Below, piece by piece: positions 62,893 to 64,000 of a stretch of 64,000 bases of DNA; position 1 is the first letter of the stretch; every line of letters starts with the position of its first letter. A model generated the notes under the pieces. That model saw nothing but the letters and a program-made list of their open reading frames with translations. It was not told the origin of the DNA and ran no database searches. Both the position numbers and the translations under genes were made by a program. Origin of the DNA: CAXTEJ01 sp964243295 (lineage in GTDB: Bacteria > Actinomycetota > Actinomycetes > Actinomycetales > Angustibacteraceae); contig CAXTEJ010000002.1 of assembly GCA_964243295.1 (NCBI GenBank), positions 92,017 through 156,016 of the forward strand, in the 5' to 3' direction.

Positions 62893-63579
62893 ATGGTCAC
62901 GCTGGAGCAGGTCGGTCGCGCGAGCGCCCGCGATGGCCTCGGAGGTGGCATGTCGGACGACGGCACGGACGGTGCGGGGGAGCTGACCCTCGGCCCCGAT
63001 GGCGGCTGGGTCGACCGCAGCGCCGCCGCCCCCTGGACGCCTCCCACCTGGGAGCAGGTCGTCCGCGAGCACTCCGCCCGCGTCTACCGCCTCGCCTACC
63101 GGCTGACCGGCAACGTCCACGACGCCGAGGACCTCACGCAGGAGGTCTTCGTCCGGGTCTTCCGGAGCCTGTCCTCGTACACCCCCGGCACCTTCGAGGG
63201 CTGGCTGCACCGCATCACCACCAACCTGTTCCTCGACCAGGTGCGCCGCAAGAAGCGCATCCGCTTCGACGCCCTCGCCGACGACGCCGCCGAGCGCATG
63301 CCCGGGCGCGAGCCCGACCCCTCGCGGGCCTACGAGGACACCCACCTCGATGACGACGTGCAGGCCGCGCTCGACGCGCTGTCGCCGGAGTTCCGCGCCG
63401 CCGTCGTGCTGTGCGACATCGAGGGCCTCAGCTACGAGGAGGTCGCGGCGACGCTCGGCATCAAGCTCGGCACCGTCCGCTCCCGCATCCACCGCGGGCG
63501 CTCCCAGCTGCGCACCGCGCTGGCGCACCGCCGCCGTCCGGTCGCCGGGAAGCCCGACACCGACGGGGAGGCGCTGTGA
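62893..63579 (+). CDS. sigE: ECF sigma factor SigE
   Basis: A 228-residue extracytoplasmic-function sigma factor. Region 2 is EQVVREHSARVYRLAYRLTGNVHDAEDLTQEVFVRVFRSL...GWLHRITTNLFLDQVRRKKR; region 4 is LSPEFRAAVVLCDIEGLSYEEVAATLGIKLGTVRSRIHRGRSQL. It corresponds to mycobacterial SigE (cell-envelope and redox stress). The start is uncertain: in-frame starts at 62872, 62893 and 62950 all have weak ribosome sites, and mycobacterial sigE also uses several starts. ATG 62893 is used. Its stop overlaps the anti-sigma start (GTGA). Confidence 0.93.
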   Translation: MVTLEQVGRASARDGLGGGMSDDGTDGAGELTLGPDGGWVDRSAAAPWTPPTWEQVVREHSARVYRLAYRLTGNVHDAEDLTQEVFVRVFRSLSSYTPGTFEGWLHRITTNLFLDQVRRKKRIRFDALADDAAERMPGREPDPSRAYEDTHLDDDVQAALDALSPEFRAAVVLCDIEGLSYEEVAATLGIKLGTVRSRIHRGRSQLRTALAHRRRPVAGKPDTDGEAL

Positions 63580-64000
63580 AGGGCTTCCCGACCACGCCGT
63601 GCCTCGGCGAGCGCGTGAGCGCGCTGGCCGACGGCTCCCTGCCGGACGACGTCCGCGACCGCTCGCTCGCCCACGTCGCCGGCTGCGACACCTGCCGCCA
63701 GGCCCTCGACGTCGAGCGGCTGCTGGTCGACCGGCTCCACGTGCTGCCCGACCCGGCGCCCTCGGCGGCGCTGATGGGCCGGCTGCTCGCGCTCGGCGAG
63801 CCCGGCGGCCCGCTGCCGCCGCGTCCCGGCCGCGTCGCCGGCACCGCCCGCCAGCCCACCGTGGCCGTCGTCGGCGCGCCCGCTGGCCGGCCGGAGGCAG
63901 CCACCCGGCCAGCCGGCACGACCCGCCCGGGCGGGCGGCCGGCACGCCGCACCTCGCGTCGCTCGCTCGCGGTCGCCGCGGCCGGCGTGCTGGGCGCCGG
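63576..64000 (+). CDS. rseA: Anti-sigma factor with zinc finger (RseA-like), partial
   Basis: The first 141 residues of a ZAS-type anti-sigma factor, cut by the window end. The zinc motif HxxxCxxC is H33, C37, C40 (SLAHVAGCDTCRQ). A Pro/Gly/Arg-rich linker follows, and at the edge a probable membrane helix starts (RRSLAVAAAGVLGAG), unlike the soluble RseA of M. tuberculosis. It would hold SigE inactive until redox or envelope stress releases it. GTG 63576 is coupled to the sigE stop. Confidence 0.88.
   Translation, partial: MKGFPTTPCLGERVSALADGSLPDDVRDRSLAHVAGCDTCRQALDVERLLVDRLHVLPDPAPSAALMGRLLALGEPGGPLPPRPGRVAGTARQPTVAVVGAPAGRPEAATRPAGTTRPGGRPARRTSRRSLAVAAAGVLGA

Overview
The window reads as a chromosome segment of a high-GC (roughly 70 percent or more) mycothiol-producing actinobacterium of the class Actinomycetes. 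Evidence includes mshB, the succinylase branch of diaminopimelate synthesis (dapC, dapD, dapE), a sigE/anti-sigma pair, TypA, DUF3117, DUF4245 and DUF6113 proteins, GAF-ANTAR regulators and heavy use of GTG starts. The genus cannot be fixed from the sequence alone. From memory, the order fumC - DUF4245 - xseB/xseA - ispH - ychF - typA - (oligopeptide ABC/LpqW-type) - mshB - DUF6113 - fdxA - dapC - dapD - dapE - LOG - DivIVA - tag - DUF3117 - methyltransferase - sigE - anti-sigma follows the Mycobacterium tuberculosis order from about Rv1098c to Rv1222. So this is a conserved actinobacterial backbone with accessory blocks dropped into it.

Layout. 0-1 kb: two broken leftward genes, a nucleotidyltransferase and a small P-loop kinase-like ATPase. 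1.1-3.4 kb: fumC and a formate/nitrite-type channel. 3.5-9.7 kb: accessory genes (proline-iminopeptidase-like hydrolase, 7TM-PAS-SpoIIE phosphatase, lipoprotein, DUF4331 secreted protein, PfkB kinase). 9.8-14.4 kb: DUF4245, exonuclease VII, ispH, rmuC. 14.5-22.5 kb: a signalling block with a LuxR regulator carrying a dead hydrolase-like domain, a methyltransferase, four GAF-ANTAR proteins and one bare ANTAR protein, with ychF in the middle. 22.6-28.6 kb: atypical deacetylase, stand-alone YcaO protein, secreted two-domain protein, VIT-family transporter, pterin dehydratase, NUDIX hydrolase. 28.7-40.8 kb: typA, an oligopeptide ABC operon (C-A-B-D-F order), mshB, a divergent FtsH-like AAA protease, DUF6113, flavin reductase. 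41.3-45.2 kb: an aldolase - HAD phosphatase - DhaL - DhaK - GlcG/HbpS catabolic operon. 45.2-53.4 kb: GNAT, fdxA, dapC, gltA, an esterase-like hydrolase, a lysozyme-like protein, dapD, dapE. 53.5-64 kb: two LOG proteins, DivIVA, SRPBCC, tag, a PIG-V-like membrane protein, enoyl-CoA hydratase, DUF3117, pepA, O-methyltransferase, and sigE with its anti-sigma factor, which is cut by the window end.

The most unusual non-genic content is repetitive. Three short dispersed intergenic repeat families (called R, A and B here) sit in nearly every long intergenic gap. Families A and B share one terminal motif, TGATCACGTTACGTAGGT, and lie side by side at 61.6-61.9 kb. At least eleven genes have a TANNNT -10 box exactly six bases before the start codon, which predicts leaderless transcripts. 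No tRNA, rRNA, CRISPR array, intact insertion sequence or prophage was recognised.
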